Assembly (NCBI GenBank): GCA_045638125.1
Contig: JAZUAS010000147.1
Coordinates: 1-7,598 of the forward strand
Origin: SVTX01 sp045638125
GTDB lineage: Bacteria > Bacillota > Clostridia > Oscillospirales > CAG-272
Reading direction: 5' to 3'
DNA length: 7,598 nucleotides
In this document: piece by piece, positions 1-6,569 of the stretch
How the letters are laid out: the number at the start of each line of letters is the position of its first letter
Position numbering within the stretch: position 1 is the first letter of the stretch
The notes under the pieces: generated by a model
What the model saw: the letters and a program-made list of their open reading frames with translations, nothing else
What the model was told of the DNA's origin: nothing
The model's database searches: none
Program-made: the position numbers and the translations under genes

Positions 1-58
1 CTTTCAAGCGTAGTATCTCTTCTGCATATTGTTCTATATGACGGTATGCTCTGGACAT
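1..58 (-). CDS. IS3-like transposase OrfA, N-terminal fragment (runs off window)
   Basis: Only the first 19 codons are in the window, reading MSRAYRHIEQYAEEILRLK from the ATG complementary to 56-58. The start is fixed by an excellent Shine-Dalgarno (AGGAGGG, complement of 65-71) six bases upstream. From memory, this opening (basic residues, aromatic, H-I-x-x-Y, then a D/E-rich helix ending in LRLK) matches the first helix of small OrfA proteins of IS3-family elements in Clostridia, which normally continue into a helix-turn-helix that binds the element's ends and are followed by the DDE catalytic OrfB. Those parts lie outside the window, so neither the fold nor intactness can be checked. It has the same direction as the lipoprotein gene, whose stop codon lies about 130 bp upstream. 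An unrelated short helical protein is possible, but the terminal repeat-like DNA in front supports a transposase. Confidence 0.68.
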   Translation of the reverse strand, partial: MSRAYRHIEQYAEEILRLK

Positions 59-64
59 AAAAAT

Positions 65-103
65 CCCTCCTATGGTAGATATATCTATTCTACCACAGGA
101 GGG
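65..103 (-). promoter_or_regulatory. Hairpin sequestering the transposase Shine-Dalgarno
   Basis: Arms 65-79 and 89-103 are complementary over 15 positions with a 9-nt loop (80-88). The single non-Watson-Crick position (72/96) is a G-U pair in minus-strand RNA but an A-C mismatch in plus-strand RNA, so the stem is complete only in the transposase-sense transcript. The 3' arm contains the AGGAGGG ribosome binding site. A read-through transcript entering from outside the element would fold this stem and hide the site. On the plus strand the stem is followed by TG and an eight-T run (105-112), so it may also act as an intrinsic terminator for transcripts leaving the IS toward the lipoprotein gene. 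Confidence 0.7.
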
Positions 104-115
104 TGTTTTTTTCAA
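80..115 (-). promoter_or_regulatory. Internal promoter of the IS transposase
   Basis: On the minus strand TTGAAA (complement of 110-115, five of six matches to TTGACA) and TAGAAT (complement of 87-92, five of six matches to TATAAT) are separated by exactly 17 bp. The predicted transcription start falls near 80, inside the loop of the hairpin at 65-103. A transcript from this promoter would carry a leader of about 22 nt with the Shine-Dalgarno but without the hairpin's 5' arm. The start is predicted, not measured. Confidence 0.6.
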
Positions 116-117
116 TT

Positions 118-134
118 GTCCGTTTTTAACGGAC
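118..134. repeat. Short palindrome in the IS terminal repeat
   Basis: GTCCGTT (118-124) and AACGGAC (128-134) form a perfect 7-bp inverted repeat around three T residues, seven bases inside the proposed IS tip at 141. It is probably part of the transposase-binding terminal inverted repeat. The partner at the other end of the element is not in the window. Confidence 0.55.
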
Positions 135-141
135 TTGTGCA

Positions 142-190
142 AATTCGATGGGGTGTCTGATTTTTTGTTTACAGTATTATAGGCTTGCGC
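142..190. other. Short spacer between lipoprotein stop and IS tip
   Basis: These 49 bp lie between the lipoprotein stop codon and the proposed IS end. I see no convincing hairpin followed by a T tract on the minus strand, so the lipoprotein gene has no evident terminator of its own before the IS. The original downstream terminator may now lie beyond the insertion. Confidence 0.5.
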
Positions 191-3100
191 TTAAGCCTCG
201 GGTACGCTGACGTTGTTGAAGATAGCCGCAACGATTGTCTTGCCGTCGTTTGTTACCGCTACAAGCTCAACGGTTACCTTCTGACCTTCAAAGCCTGTAA
301 GATCGAAGTATCTGTCGCCCTCAAAGGTAACTCCCTTAAGAGCTGCTTCTGTAAGTCCGAGGCCTGTGGCAATATTCATGTAAGCGCCATCATCAGCGGT
401 AGTTGCTTTATCTCCACCTTTACCGAAAGACTTTGTTGTGGTGGTTTCACCGATGATGTTGTACTTGTACTCGGCAATTCCGCTCTCTGCCATAAACCAA
501 CCGTTGATACCGAGAGAGGAGGGAGTAGTAAGAGTGTAGCCGTTTACGTTAATAACCGCGGGGGTGCTGACAGAGGAGGTGTTATTTATTTTTGCTCCAT
601 CCAGCAGAATCTTGTTGAGGTTTACTCTCCATTTAGAAGTAACTTCAGGTTCGGGCTCAGGATCGGGATTGGGTTCAGAAGCGGTTCCGGGAACGCTGAC
701 GTTATTGAAGATAGCCGCAACGATTGTCTTGCCGTCGTTTGTTACCGCTACAAGCTCAACGGTTACCTTTTGACCTTCAAAGCCTGTAAGATCGAAGTAT
801 TTGTTGCCGCCGAACGTAACACCCTTAAGAGCTGCCTCGGTAAGTCCGAGACCCGTAGCAATATCTACATAGTTGTTGCCGTCGCCAACTCCGGCTTGCT
901 TGTCATCACCCTTACCAAAGGACTTGGTGGTGGTTGTGCTGCCAATGATATTGTACTTGTACTCAGCAATTCCGCTCTCTGCCATGAACCAACCGTTGAT
1001 GCCGAGAGAGGAGGGAGTAGTAAGCGTGTAGCCATTTACATTAATAATCGCAGCGGTGCTGATAGATGAAGTGTTATTTATTTTTGCTCCATCCAGCATA
1101 ACCTGGACCAAATTAACTCTCCACTTAGAACCTTCTTCGGGTTCAGGCTCGGGCTCGGGCTCGGGCTCGGGCTCAGGCTCGGGAGTTGTTATAGCCTCAC
1201 CTGTTTTAGGATCATAGGTAGTCATTTTATTGCCGCCCTCGACGAGAATTACCTCGTTCATATCGGCATTGAATTCGAACGCCTTAGAGAGATCGTCACA
1301 GATTCCAACGTATTCGTAATCGATGTAGAAGCCCTCGGGAAGAGTAGCGCCGTTGATGAAGTCGAAACGCAGGAAGTTTGTCTTATAAACGTTGTTTTCA
1401 TTGGGCTTGTATTCATCTGCAGACTTAATCAATGCCGACGCGTCAAGAATAACTACGTGCCAGTTGTCGTCGAATATAAGGTTTCTGAATTCAATGAGGT
1501 TAGTATTATTATTTGCAGAAGTGCTAACGGTACTTGTGTAGAACTGAAGCGCGAGCGCGTCAGAGGCATACTCGGAGGGAAGTCTGTACTTGAATACGAT
1601 ATACTGACCGGTTGCGGTGAGATCGTAAAATTCCTCGTCAGCCGCGTTAAAGAGCGTTGCATAAGCCTCGCCGTATTTCGATCCGTCGTTCTTTGTTTTC
1701 AAGCCGGTGAATCTGACGAAAGCGCCCTCGTTGGTTACGATCGTCATGTGTCCTGACGCTTTGCTTGTGATATTATAGAAGCGATCGGCGCCAACGTATA
1801 CGTTGAGAGGAGTCTGGTTGTACTTAACGGGTTTACCGGTTGCGGGGTCGATCTTGGTCTCCTTGTCGGTAGCGGTTACCAGAAGGATCTCATCCATATC
1901 CTGGTTGAACTCGCATATTTTCTGGAGATCGTCGGCAATACCGATATATGCGTAATCCATATAGATATTGTCGGTGATGTTCTTGGAGAAGAAGTCAACT
2001 CGTAAAAGCTGGAGCAGATATTTACCGGTTTCTTCGTCTGCCTTGCAGTATTCGGGAAGCAGTGCCGCCATATCAAGAACGACAACGTGCCATTCGCCGT
2101 CATAATCAAGCATGTAATAGTCGGCATTTGCCTTGCCACCGTCATATCCTGCCTCGGGAGAGAACGTGTTTGTGAACATCTCAAGAGCGGAAAGCTTTAT
2201 GTTCGAATCGCTTTGGAGACGATACTTGAATACAACGTACTGACCTGTGCTTTCGATATTCGCATACAGAGGATTTGTGATGCTGAAGAGGGTCGCAACA
2301 ACCTCATAGTTTGATCCGACCGGTGCATCAAGTCTGACATAGGAGCCGTCCTCGGAGAGAACAGAGCTGCCGCCCAAGCTGGGAAGGCTGCTGGTCGAGG
2401 AAGCGATCTTGTCAGCGGGGATATAGACGTTCAAGGGAGTATCGTTATATACCGTACCTGTCTTGGGGTCGATATTATCGGAGCCGGTATTGGAGACGAT
2501 AGTTACCATGTCCATATCCTTGTTAAGCTCGTAAATATCCTCAAGATTGTCGCAAAGACCGATGTAAGCAAAATCGAAGTAGATGTCCTCGGTAAGTCCG
2601 GCCTGATTGAATATGTCTATTCTGAAGTAGTTTGTCTTGTATGTGCCGTTTTCTTCTGCCTGGAACTGAGATGCGCTGATAAGCTTGGAAAGGTCGAAGA
2701 TGACCACGTGCCACTGATCGTCGTATTTGAGATCGTAATATGCCCAGCTTTCGGCGTTGTCAAGAGGCTTTTCTCTTTCTGTACTTGTCCAGATCTGAAT
2801 ATTCTTAAGCTTGGTAGAAATATTCGAGGGCAGACGGTACTTGATGATAGCGTACTGACCCGTGCTTTCAAGGTTCATATATGCGTCGTGACTGATATCA
2901 AAGGGAGTAATGATACCCTCGGGAGCGCCACTGTTTGCATAATAACGAACAAAGGGGATGTCCTCTTCGAGAAGTTCAACATTTGATACGTAAGCGAGAA
3001 GATCGTCCTTAAAGGAGACAAGCTCGTTAGCGTCAACGTAAACGTTGATGGGATCGTCCTTGGCGTTGATCTGAGCGCCGTAGGGAGGATCCATTGCCGC

Positions 3101-6100
3101 GGGCCAATCCTTGAAATCGTCTGCGGCAGAGATACGGAACTTTCTTTCGGCACCGTTATCCATATCAACTACGAAGGAGTAGGAATAGGTTCCGTCACCG
3201 TCGTAGTGAACCATGTAGCCGTCGTAGAAGTAGCCGAAGCCCTTTTCGTCCTTCTGGCTGGCAGAAGCAACTCTGTAGCTTACCCATCTGCCTCTGACGT
3301 ATTCTTCGATAACGGGAACGGTAAGCTTATCAAAGCCGTAGATTCTGACCGTGGAGTTGTTATATCCGCCCGAGACGGTGAACTCAGCACTCTGACCGTT
3401 AGTGGTTTTGAGGCGGGGAAGGAAAGTGCTTTCAAGAACCTCGCAGTTCTTGTCTGCGGTAGCCTTCAAGGGGTTGAGAAGTGTGTTTTCTCTTACGTCA
3501 CGGACGTTTTTGTCCATATAGAGGATATCGTTGCCATTGGCATCCTTGCCGATGACGGAGGTGTACTCGTAGTCGCCGTTCTTGAAGTCTTCCTTACCGT
3601 CGTTCAGAAGGTGAGAGCCCCAAGGCATAAGGATCGAATTGATCTTGATCGTATCGCCCGCCTTAAAGGTTACCTCGCCAAGGTTAAGGGAAAGCTGGAT
3701 GTAATCGCCGTAATTGGTGATAGCGAAATTGGTGGTGGAGGTGATATCGTTGCCACCCTGGATTATTTCGTAGTTGTAAATGAGGAAGGAGATATTGACG
3801 TAGCCTTTGTGCGTGGCGTCATCAGGCGCGCGCTCAGCCATGTCAAAGAACGAGAAATAGGGGCAGTTGTCGCCAAGTACGATCTTTTGACTTCCGGCAG
3901 TAAGGTGCTTTGAGTTTGCTATCTGATAGGTGTTGTTTTCATCAAGATAGCCTATTCTCTGATACCAACCGGTAGCGTCGTTATCGGTGCAACGGTAGAG
4001 CTTGAACTGATCCGCGAAATCGGTAAAGCTTACGTCCTCAAGGAATGTATAAGTCATTTCGTAGTAAGCTCTGTTTTCGTCGGTCTGAGGCATCTCCATG
4101 TGAGTGTAGGACGCTTTGACTCTGTTATCGTTAGAAATGAAATCGAGAGTTATGTCCGCGTAGGTAGGACCGTAAGAATCAATCGATGCGTGAGTAGTCT
4201 GGGAGAGTACGGTTTTGCCTTCTTCGTTGGTGAAGTGCAGGAATACGTGGCTACCGCCGCTGGTGTGCTGAGGCTGAGAACCCCAGAAGGGAGCGGACAT
4301 AGCTCTGTGGTCGGGGAGTGTAGGACCTGCATCGGGGAAAGGCACGATACAGTTAGTCTCTGTAACACCTGTGGACAGGTGATAGAAGGGCTGGTGATAT
4401 TCTATCGAAGAAATTTGCTTGAGAGGGAACACACCCCAGTTCTGGTATGCGTGAACGACTGTGTATTCTTTAGTCTCTCCAGCGTCAATTATCATGGGGA
4501 AGTAGACCTCGGAGTACATAAAATCGTCAATATCGTAAATGGTATTGTCGCCGTCACTGCCGAAGTTCTTACATACTTCAAGCGGAATAGGAAGGAGAAG
4601 ATCGCCCTTGCCAAGCATAGCCGCGCATTCAACGGCGCCGCTGTTGCTCATGTGGGTCATGAAGTAGGTCTTTCTGTCCCTGTCGTCACCGGTGACGGTG
4701 AACTTGACTCTGTATTGTCTGTTGGGATGAACGTAGTAGGACTTGTTGAAGTCAGAACCCGAGAGAGTGAAGACGTAAGAGCCGCGGAGAGGATCGTAGG
4801 ATACGAACTTTGCTTCGTTGAAGGTAGTGTCAACGATGATGTTCTCTGCGGTAAGAGGATGTCTCTCATTCTCGGCTTCCTTGATAAATTCATCGAAGCT
4901 GTGGTTCTGGTCGTTATAGATACGCTGACCCATGTAGAAGTCGCTGACGTTTCCTGCCTTTACAGCAGAGGGAATAAGCTTGTTGTCGGTGGGGATCTTG
5001 GTCTGTGTCACAGTGTAAACGCCGTCGGAAAGGGTAACGGTAAGAGTTCCGCTTCCGAAGTGCGCGCTGCTTGTGTACGCCTCTCCGTTATATACGGGAA
5101 GTATGTAACCGAATATACCTGCGTCCTTGATGTCAAAGCCAACGTATTCCACGGTTGCCCAGTCAACACCCTCAAGAGTGTACTTGAGTCCGCTTGCATC
5201 CTTAACTACGATCGCGCTAACCGTATCTGCGCTGATCTTCGTTACCATATCGATGGATGCTACGTCTTCAACGGTAGCAGTGGTGCAGATCTGAACGAGG
5301 TGATGAAGCTTATCGGAATAGGTATGGAATGAGCGCTGGAGAGAAACGGTTTCGGGAGCACCGTTGTAGGACGCTCTGTAAACCTTGATGCTCTTAAATT
5401 CTATATCGGTGAAACGAGGGCCGTTAATATCAAAGCGAATTTCATTAACCGTTCCGCTGTAAGATGCAAAAGTCTCATTGAGAGGAATAAGGTAGGTCAC
5501 GAATTCCTCGCCTGCAACCGACGTGAATGTATACTCCTGATTTCTCGCGGTATCGGTGGTAAGATAGATCGAGCATTCAGCACTCTCACTTACTCTAATC
5601 TCAAATTCGAGATAATCGTAATCTGCCGCTGCAAAGCTATCCTTGTTGTAGTAGATACCGGGATCGGTTGCTCCGTTTTTAATTTGATAGTAAAGAATAC
5701 CGTCGTTATCCTTCGCGTTTTTGAGGGTCTTGTCAACGTGGTCCTTTATAGATCCGTAGTTATCAAGATCATACTTGAACTCGTTTTCTATCACTATATC
5801 GTTGCGGAAGGTCTGACCCTCGATGCGGTTCTCGTAGTAGTAGTAACCGTATCTGAAGATGTTCATGATAGCGCTGTCAATCGACTTGGAAGCATAGTAG
5901 GACTTACCGTTCTTCATATTGAGAACGATATCCATAGTATTCTCAATGTAGGTCTTACCACCCGGAGTAGAAAGGTGATTTACCTGCATACTACCGGACA
6001 TACCTGCCAAACCGTATCCTAAAGACATAGTTTGGTTTTCGATGGTAAGCTCTGACTTTGTGGAGTCGGTGTAATAGGGATTTACGCCGTTCTTGAGGCC

Positions 6101-6376
6101 GTTAGACAGCTCAATCATATCGGCATAGTCGCCTGTAATCTCAACGGGAGTTGTTTCCTCTCCGCCTTCGGTATCGGAGCTATCTTCACTGCCGGAGCCG
6201 CTTCCGCTCTCGGAGCTTTCGGTCGAGCTTCCGCTTTCGGACGAGGACTCGCTGCCCGAACTTTCGGTTCCAGAGGTGCCATCGGAGCCGTTTCCGTTAA
6301 CGCACGCCGACAATGCAGACAATATCATTATCAGCACGAGCAAAGCGGAGACGATCTTTAAAGCATTCTTTTTCAT
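191..6376 (-). CDS. Giant multi-domain surface lipoprotein, probable glycan-binding protein
   Basis: This is a 2061-residue protein with an intact frame. The start is supported by AAAGGAGA (complement of 6383-6390) six bases upstream and by a classic lipoprotein signal: Lys2-Lys3, a hydrophobic stretch 8-22 and lipobox LSAC with the lipidated Cys25. Residues 26-77 are a Ser/Gly/Glu/Thr linker. Residues about 220-335 resemble a carbohydrate-binding beta-sandwich. About 340-1000 is a long beta-rich region of no family I recognise, with an aromatic stretch near 660-715 (YHQPFYHLS, PFWGSQPQH). About 1000-1095 looks like a final beta domain. Three related modules follow at 1108-1312, 1313-1521 and 1522-1731, then eight Pro-Glu pairs, then two near-identical modules at 1750-1896 and 1914-2061. 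There is no LPxTG motif or C-terminal membrane segment, so anchoring is by lipid, facing outward. Binding or processing of extracellular polysaccharide is inferred from architecture; no catalytic residues can be assigned. An adhesin is the main alternative. Confidence 0.95.
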   Translation of the reverse strand: MKKNALKIVSALLVLIMILSALSACVNGNGSDGTSGTESSGSESSSESGSSTESSESGSGSGSEDSSDTEGGEETTPVEITGDYADMIELSNGLKNGVNPYYTDSTKSELTIENQTMSLGYGLAGMSGSMQVNHLSTPGGKTYIENTMDIVLNMKNGKSYYASKSIDSAIMNIFRYGYYYYENRIEGQTFRNDIVIENEFKYDLDNYGSIKDHVDKTLKNAKDNDGILYYQIKNGATDPGIYYNKDSFAAADYDYLEFEIRVSESAECSIYLTTDTARNQEYTFTSVAGEEFVTYLIPLNETFASYSGTVNEIRFDINGPRFTDIEFKSIKVYRASYNGAPETVSLQRSFHTYSDKLHHLVQICTTATVEDVASIDMVTKISADTVSAIVVKDASGLKYTLEGVDWATVEYVGFDIKDAGIFGYILPVYNGEAYTSSAHFGSGTLTVTLSDGVYTVTQTKIPTDNKLIPSAVKAGNVSDFYMGQRIYNDQNHSFDEFIKEAENERHPLTAENIIVDTTFNEAKFVSYDPLRGSYVFTLSGSDFNKSYYVHPNRQYRVKFTVTGDDRDRKTYFMTHMSNSGAVECAAMLGKGDLLLPIPLEVCKNFGSDGDNTIYDIDDFMYSEVYFPMIIDAGETKEYTVVHAYQNWGVFPLKQISSIEYHQPFYHLSTGVTETNCIVPFPDAGPTLPDHRAMSAPFWGSQPQHTSGGSHVFLHFTNEEGKTVLSQTTHASIDSYGPTYADITLDFISNDNRVKASYTHMEMPQTDENRAYYEMTYTFLEDVSFTDFADQFKLYRCTDNDATGWYQRIGYLDENNTYQIANSKHLTAGSQKIVLGDNCPYFSFFDMAERAPDDATHKGYVNISFLIYNYEIIQGGNDITSTTNFAITNYGDYIQLSLNLGEVTFKAGDTIKINSILMPWGSHLLNDGKEDFKNGDYEYTSVIGKDANGNDILYMDKNVRDVRENTLLNPLKATADKNCEVLESTFLPRLKTTNGQSAEFTVSGGYNNSTVRIYGFDKLTVPVIEEYVRGRWVSYRVASASQKDEKGFGYFYDGYMVHYDGDGTYSYSFVVDMDNGAERKFRISAADDFKDWPAAMDPPYGAQINAKDDPINVYVDANELVSFKDDLLAYVSNVELLEEDIPFVRYYANSGAPEGIITPFDISHDAYMNLESTGQYAIIKYRLPSNISTKLKNIQIWTSTEREKPLDNAESWAYYDLKYDDQWHVVIFDLSKLISASQFQAEENGTYKTNYFRIDIFNQAGLTEDIYFDFAYIGLCDNLEDIYELNKDMDMVTIVSNTGSDNIDPKTGTVYNDTPLNVYIPADKIASSTSSLPSLGGSSVLSEDGSYVRLDAPVGSNYEVVATLFSITNPLYANIESTGQYVVFKYRLQSDSNIKLSALEMFTNTFSPEAGYDGGKANADYYMLDYDGEWHVVVLDMAALLPEYCKADEETGKYLLQLLRVDFFSKNITDNIYMDYAYIGIADDLQKICEFNQDMDEILLVTATDKETKIDPATGKPVKYNQTPLNVYVGADRFYNITSKASGHMTIVTNEGAFVRFTGLKTKNDGSKYGEAYATLFNAADEEFYDLTATGQYIVFKYRLPSEYASDALALQFYTSTVSTSANNNTNLIEFRNLIFDDNWHVVILDASALIKSADEYKPNENNVYKTNFLRFDFINGATLPEGFYIDYEYVGICDDLSKAFEFNADMNEVILVEGGNKMTTYDPKTGEAITTPEPEPEPEPEPEPEPEEGSKWRVNLVQVMLDGAKINNTSSISTAAIINVNGYTLTTPSSLGINGWFMAESGIAEYKYNIIGSTTTTKSFGKGDDKQAGVGDGNNYVDIATGLGLTEAALKGVTFGGNKYFDLTGFEGQKVTVELVAVTNDGKTIVAAIFNNVSVPGTASEPNPDPEPEPEVTSKWRVNLNKILLDGAKINNTSSVSTPAVINVNGYTLTTPSSLGINGWFMAESGIAEYKYNIIGETTTTKSFGKGGDKATTADDGAYMNIATGLGLTEAALKGVTFEGDRYFDLTGFEGQKVTVELVAVTNDGKTIVAAIFNNVSVPEA
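204..637 (-). repeat. C-terminal module copy 2 (residues about 1914-2061)
   Basis: Second of two near-identical modules, beginning SKWRVNL and containing LGINGWFMAESG, YKYNI, DIATGLGLTEAALKGV-like and DLTGFEGQKVTVELVAV-like segments. It is about 85% identical to the copy at 693-1129 in both DNA and protein, with one codon fewer in the variable loop. The pattern (central Trp, YKY strand, hydrophobic F/TGFEGQ strand, closing NDGKT turn) recalls beta-sandwich modules found repeatedly in secreted Clostridia proteins. I know no established name for it. It forms the extreme C-terminus, ending SVPEA. Confidence 0.85.
693..1129 (-). repeat. C-terminal module copy 1 (residues about 1750-1896)
   Basis: First of the two C-terminal modules, starting SKWRVNL right after the Pro-Glu linker. 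Segment 705-769 is identical, base for base, to 216-280 in the other copy, including synonymous positions. Differences cluster at the opening strand (VQVM versus NKIL) and in the variable loop near KQAGVGDG. The copies are joined by a second, shorter acidic proline linker (PNPDPEPEPE) encoded at about 645-690, so the duplicated unit is probably linker plus module. Confidence 0.85.
1136..1183 (-). repeat. Hexanucleotide tandem repeat encoding (Pro-Glu)8 linker
   Basis: Eight consecutive CCN-GAR codon pairs (GGGCTC and close variants on the plus strand) encode residues 1732-1747, followed by Glu-Gly. It is an extended, negatively charged spacer between the three middle modules and the C-terminal pair. 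Tandem hexamers of this purity are prone to in-frame slippage, so the linker length may vary between strains. Confidence 0.88.
1184..1813 (-). repeat. Middle module III (residues 1522-1731)
   Basis: Third copy of a repeat of about 205 residues. It begins TPLNVYVGAD and shares with its neighbours YDLTATGQYIVFKYRLPS, an FYTST strand, DDNWHVVILDASALI, YKTNFLRFDF, IDYEYVGICDDL and the closing DPKTGEA. The regular strand pattern and WHVV/LR-D motifs suggest a jelly-roll, CBM-like sugar-binding domain. The boundary with the Pro-Glu linker is sharp. Confidence 0.85.
1814..2440 (-). repeat. Middle module II (residues 1313-1521)
   Basis: Second copy, beginning TPLNVYIPAD. Conserved segments are ANIESTGQYVVFKYRL, FTNT, YDGEWHVVVLDMAALL, LLRVDFF, MDYAYIGIADDL and DPATGKP. 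It is clearly homologous to modules I and III but diverged, by eye around 40-50% similar positions, so this triplication is much older than the C-terminal duplication. A distinctive Cys occurs in LPEYCKADEE. Confidence 0.85.
2441..3055 (-). repeat. Middle module I (residues 1108-1312)
   Basis: First copy, beginning DPINVYVDAN where the others have TPLNVY. It contains MNLESTGQYAIIKYRLPS, IWTST, YDDQWHVVIFDLSKLI, YKTNYFRIDIF, FDFAYIGLCDNL and DPKTGTV. It follows the long N-terminal region directly. The paired WHVV and YKTN-R-D strands in all copies are the best candidates for structural core positions. Which sugar, if any, is bound cannot be told. Confidence 0.83.
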
Positions 6377-6414
6377 ACGTGTTCTCCTTTATAAGAAATT
6401 TTTGCTACAATTTG

Positions 6415-6443
6415 ATTATACCAAAAAATTCTGTCCAATACAA
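6415..6443 (-). promoter_or_regulatory. Promoter of the lipoprotein gene
   Basis: On the minus strand a perfect TATAAT (complement of 6415-6420) is preceded by TGG, giving an extended -10 (TGN). With a 17-bp spacer the -35 is TTGTAT (complement of 6438-6443), only three of six matches. The start would lie near 6408, giving a leader of about 30 nt with the ribosome binding site at 6383-6390. The weak -35 with direct repeats immediately upstream suggests activator dependence. Confidence 0.7.
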
Positions 6444-6445
6444 TG

Positions 6446-6473
6446 ACAAATCGATAACAAATTTTGAACAATT
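6446..6473 (-). promoter_or_regulatory. Three 11-bp-phased direct repeats upstream of the -35 (possible operator)
   Basis: On the plus strand ACAAAT at 6446-6451, ACAAAT at 6457-6462 and ACAATT at 6468-6473 start exactly 11 bp apart. Read on the minus strand they are AATTGTT, ATTTGTT and ATTTGTC separated by 4-bp spacers, ending two bases before the -35 of the lipoprotein promoter. Seven-bp repeats with 4-bp spacers abutting the -35 are the known geometry for OmpR/PhoB-family response regulators. The region is AT-rich, so chance cannot be excluded. Confidence 0.4.
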
Positions 6474-6493
6474 TATAAAAAAATACAATTTTC

Positions 6494-6532
6494 TTAATTA
6501 TTTTGATGTGTATATCAATCAAAAATAATTAA
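6494..6532 (-). terminator. AT-rich hairpin downstream of the aldolase gene, possible weak terminator
   Basis: Arms 6494-6507 and 6518-6532 pair over about 14 bp with one bulged A and a 10-nt loop. It lies about 40 bp past the aldolase stop. In minus-strand RNA the stem is followed first by GAAAATTG and only then by a seven-U run (near 6477-6483), so the U tract is not adjacent and the stem is nearly all A-U. Some read-through into the lipoprotein gene is plausible. Confidence 0.35.
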
Positions 6533-6569
6533 TTTGGTTCAAAAATTAATATTAATCTCGTTATGCCGT

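Larger units (their letters stand above)
1..141 (-). mobile_element. Upstream end of an IS3-like insertion sequence (partial)
   Basis: The segment holds a transposase start, its promoter, a hairpin over its ribosome binding site, and a palindromic terminal sequence. On the minus strand the proposed tip begins TGCACAAGTCCG, so the element would start with TG (ending CA on the plus strand), as in IS3-family elements. I place the tip at 141 because the sequence beyond it (142-190) loses the IS-like structure. The exact boundary, the opposite inverted repeat and the 3-4 bp target duplication cannot be seen because the other end is outside the window. The element sits about 49 bp past the stop codon of the lipoprotein gene, in the same orientation. 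Confidence 0.6.

Noticed and set aside
185..1069. Long open frame of 294 codons on the plus strand opposite the C-terminal modules
   Set aside because: It is the antisense of two near-identical modules and repeats with them. It has no ribosome binding site, and its Cys/Ser/Arg-rich composition is typical of an antisense reading. The opposite strand has a lipobox, promoter and start signal.
1136..1183. Hexamer tract considered as a CRISPR-like or regulatory array
   Set aside because: The units are six bases, contiguous and in frame, encoding Pro-Glu pairs. There are no spacers.
191..1184. C-terminal modules considered as a cell-wall sorting region or dockerin pair
   Set aside because: There is no LPxTG, no terminal hydrophobic-plus-basic tail, and no paired calcium-loop (DxNxDG) motifs. 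The two units are also far longer than dockerin repeats.
3206..3913. 235-codon open frame on the plus strand rich in Val and Asp
   Set aside because: Antisense shadow of the lipoprotein with no initiation signals. The V/D/G richness mirrors the sense codons.
4100..5332. 410-codon open frame on the plus strand
   Set aside because: It lies wholly inside the lipoprotein gene, lacks a Shine-Dalgarno and promoter, and encodes no recognisable motif. Stop-poor antisense frames are expected from the gene's codon bias.
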